Shown here: in pieces, positions 62,601 through 64,000 of the stretch
How positions within the stretch are numbered: the first letter of the stretch is position 1
How the letters are laid out: each line of letters begins with the position of its first letter
DNA from: VRUE01 sp963698085
GTDB lineage: Bacteria; Actinomycetota; Thermoleophilia; Solirubrobacterales; 70-9
Assembly: GCA_963698085.1 (NCBI GenBank)
Contig: OY969122.1
Span: forward strand, 1,054,001-1,118,000
Direction: 5' to 3'
DNA: 64,000 nucleotides
Position numbers and translations under genes: made by a program
Notes under the pieces: model-generated
The model's input: only the letters and a program-made list of their open reading frames with translations
Told to the model about the DNA's origin: nothing
Databases searched by the model: none

Positions 62601-63446
62601 TCACGGTGCGACGCCGACGGTTACCCGCTCATCTCCCATGTAGTCGCGCATAGTAGTTGCGTCGCGCAGCATCTCGCGCATCGCCGGCCCATGGTGCGTG
62701 TCGTGCTCCATCGCCAGCTTCCAGCCGCTCGGCGTTTCCTCGATCAGACCGCGAATTACGCCGAGCCCATCGGCGCCGCAGGCGCCGGTTACGGCGATCC
62801 GCGGCTCGCGACGGATCTCCGGCGAGCGGTCATAGATCGTCTCGTCGGTGACGTAGGGGAGGTTGGCGATGACCATGTCGACGTCCTCCAGACCCTCGGG
62901 CAACCCCTCGGCGACGCTGACCTCGAACTCGATGCCGAGCCGCTCGGCGTTCTCCCGCGCGGCTTCGACCGCTTCGGGCGAGAGGTCCGAGCCGGTGACC
63001 CGCAGATCAGGGCGCTCGGAGATCAAGGCCAGGGCGATCGCGCCCGAGCCGGTGCCGACCTCGTGCACTCGCGCACCCTCGGGCAGTTCGGTGCCGACCT
63101 CGACCAGCAGCTCGGTCTCGCGGCGCGGCCAGAGCACGCGTGGATCGACGTGGATCTGGAGGTCGCGGAAGGGAGCGCGTTCGAGCACGTAGGCAAGGGG
63201 CTCATGGTCGGCGCGGCGCGCCACGGCGGCCTCGATCGCGGCCACGACCTCGGGCGAGAGCTCGCCGGCCCCATTGCGAGACAGCTCCTCGATGCTGATC
63301 CCAAGCGCGTTGGCAACCAGCGCTTCCGCGTCGGTACGCGGCTCCTCGCAGCCCGCGGCTGCGATCTTCTCCGTCGCGGTGTCGAGCAGCGCGTCAACGG
63401 TCGCGGCGGACGTACCTCCCCCGCTGCCAGTCCCCACTGCTTCCAC
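62601..63446 (-). CDS. prmC: Peptide chain release factor glutamine methyltransferase
   Basis: A 281-residue PrmC/HemK protein that methylates the Gln of GGQ in release factors. A helical N-terminal domain with DAEALVANALGIS is followed by LWPRRETELLVE (the RPETE-like motif), GTGSGAIALAL (SAM motif) and VIANLPYV. The catalytic NPPY is NLPY here, an uncommon substitution. Its place next to lysS in this lineage and its complete length support a functional gene. It is followed by the 164-bp element. Confidence 0.87.
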   Translation of the reverse strand: MEAVGTGSGGGTSAATVDALLDTATEKIAAAGCEEPRTDAEALVANALGISIEELSRNGAGELSPEVVAAIEAAVARRADHEPLAYVLERAPFRDLQIHVDPRVLWPRRETELLVEVGTELPEGARVHEVGTGSGAIALALISERPDLRVTGSDLSPEAVEAARENAERLGIEFEVSVAEGLPEGLEDVDMVIANLPYVTDETIYDRSPEIRREPRIAVTGACGADGLGVIRGLIEETPSGWKLAMEHDTHHGPAMREMLRDATTMRDYMGDERVTVGVAP

Positions 63447-63460
63447 TCCGCTCGCCTCCC

Positions 63461-64000
63461 TTATTTCCTCAAAATATTTTGCGCAAGATTAACAGCGGGC
63501 TCGCGGGTGAGGGTCCCGTGTCGCTGCTTCACCACGTACATCCAGACAATGCCGCCGACCATCATTGCAAGGCTCTCCAGCTGGGCGCTGGTCAGGCCGA
63601 GGGCGGCATCGCTGTTGCGTCGCACGAACTCGACCAGGAAGCGCTCGGCGCCAGCGTAGACGAGGTAGATCGCGAAGAGGATGCCGGCGCGAACGCGGTC
63701 GCGCAGCTGCCAGAGGAGCCACGCCCCGAGGCCCATCGCCAGCGCCTCGTAGACCGGCGTCGGGTGGACCTCTTCGGTAGTCGGCACGGTGCCGTCGGGG
63801 TAGGACATCGCCCAGGGCCCGTCCCACGCCTTGCCGTAATCGCCATCGCCTGAAAGCTGGCAGCCGATCCGCCCCACGGCGTAGCCGAGCGCCAGAGCCG
63901 GCGCCGCCAGGTCGAGCAGGGCGAGGCGGAGGAAGTCGCGATACCAGGCCCAAAGCAGAACCGCGACCGCGCCGCCGATCGCGCCGCCGTACCAGACCAG
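63461..64000 (-). CDS. lgt: Prolipoprotein diacylglyceryl transferase, 3' part
   Basis: The window contains the last 179 codons; the 5' end lies beyond 64000. Lgt transfers diacylglycerol to the lipobox Cys of prolipoproteins such as the PotD-like protein here. YGGAIGGAVAVLLW and the signature AVGRIGCQLSGDGDYG are visible, followed by HPTPVYEALAMGLGAWLLW and the last transmembrane helices. The gene ends 14 nt before prmC on the same strand. Confidence 0.92.
   Translation of the reverse strand: MVWYGGAIGGAVAVLLWAWYRDFLRLALLDLAAPALALGYAVGRIGCQLSGDGDYGKAWDGPWAMSYPDGTVPTTEEVHPTPVYEALAMGLGAWLLWQLRDRVRAGILFAIYLVYAGAERFLVEFVRRNSDAALGLTSAQLESLAMMVGGIVWMYVVKQRHGTLTREPAVNLAQNILRK

Overview
The window is GC-rich actinobacterial DNA. 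Strong third-position GC bias, frequent GTG and TTG starts, a Gram-positive type LexA box, MpaB, FHA and cyanophycinase-like proteins and large families of TetR and XRE regulators suggest Thermoleophilia (Solirubrobacterales-like). That placement is an inference; there is no rRNA here. I see no CRISPR array and no intact insertion sequence.

Left core block (1-25,800). A polyamine importer operon (potA, potD, potB, potC) leads into a CoA-acylating type aldehyde dehydrogenase and faces a PuuB-like FAD oxidase, so uptake and breakdown of polyamines or related amines sit together. Next come an enolase-superfamily enzyme, ferritin, twin peptidase E/cyanophycinase paralogues, glutamate decarboxylase divergent from three tandem TetR regulators, an ECF sigma factor, methyltransferases, tRNA-Asp, two secreted cell-surface proteins, an MBL hydrolase, an FHA-HTH regulator, a short FtsH-like protease, an MpaB-family oxygenase and a small lipid-type cluster. 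Many gaps hold long, often near-perfect palindromes that fall into families.

Accessory block 1 (25,868-48,000). A three-gene operon (helical unknown, P-loop ATPase, PD-(D/E)XK-like nuclease) ends inside a 44-bp copy of the 3' part of tRNA-Val(TAC). The same 44 bp recurs in the intact tRNA-Val at 47,926-47,998, so 29,168-47,968 reads as an 18.76-kb integrated island. It carries an SOS-boxed DprA + ComF-like phosphoribosyltransferase operon, a divergent zinc-hook SMC/ABC ATPase with RloC-like architecture, a second tRNA-Val, a tyrosine integrase, an excisionase-like protein, a replication-relaxation protein, a TraD/VirD4-like coupling ATPase, a serpin, a TetR-controlled DUF2339/DUF3999 pair and a tightly overlapping XRE-XRE-SSB-HTH operon.

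Accessory block 2 (49,133-59,120). A second island lies between a decayed copy of the 3' end of tRNA-Glu and an unusual 96-nt tRNA-Glu(TTC). It has its own integrase and excisionase, a Fic protein, an operon pairing a nucleotidyltransferase-like protein that has lost its acidic residues with a zinc-protease-like protein, and a Ser/Thr kinase + unknown + winged-helix/PD-(D/E)XK nuclease locus. Both islands look like defence or conflict islands at tRNA genes.

Right core block (59,173-64,000). An SDR oxidoreductase, a CDF metal transporter, lysS, prmC and the 3' part of lgt return to ordinary chromosomal content. A 164-bp hairpin-forming element sits over the lysS start.
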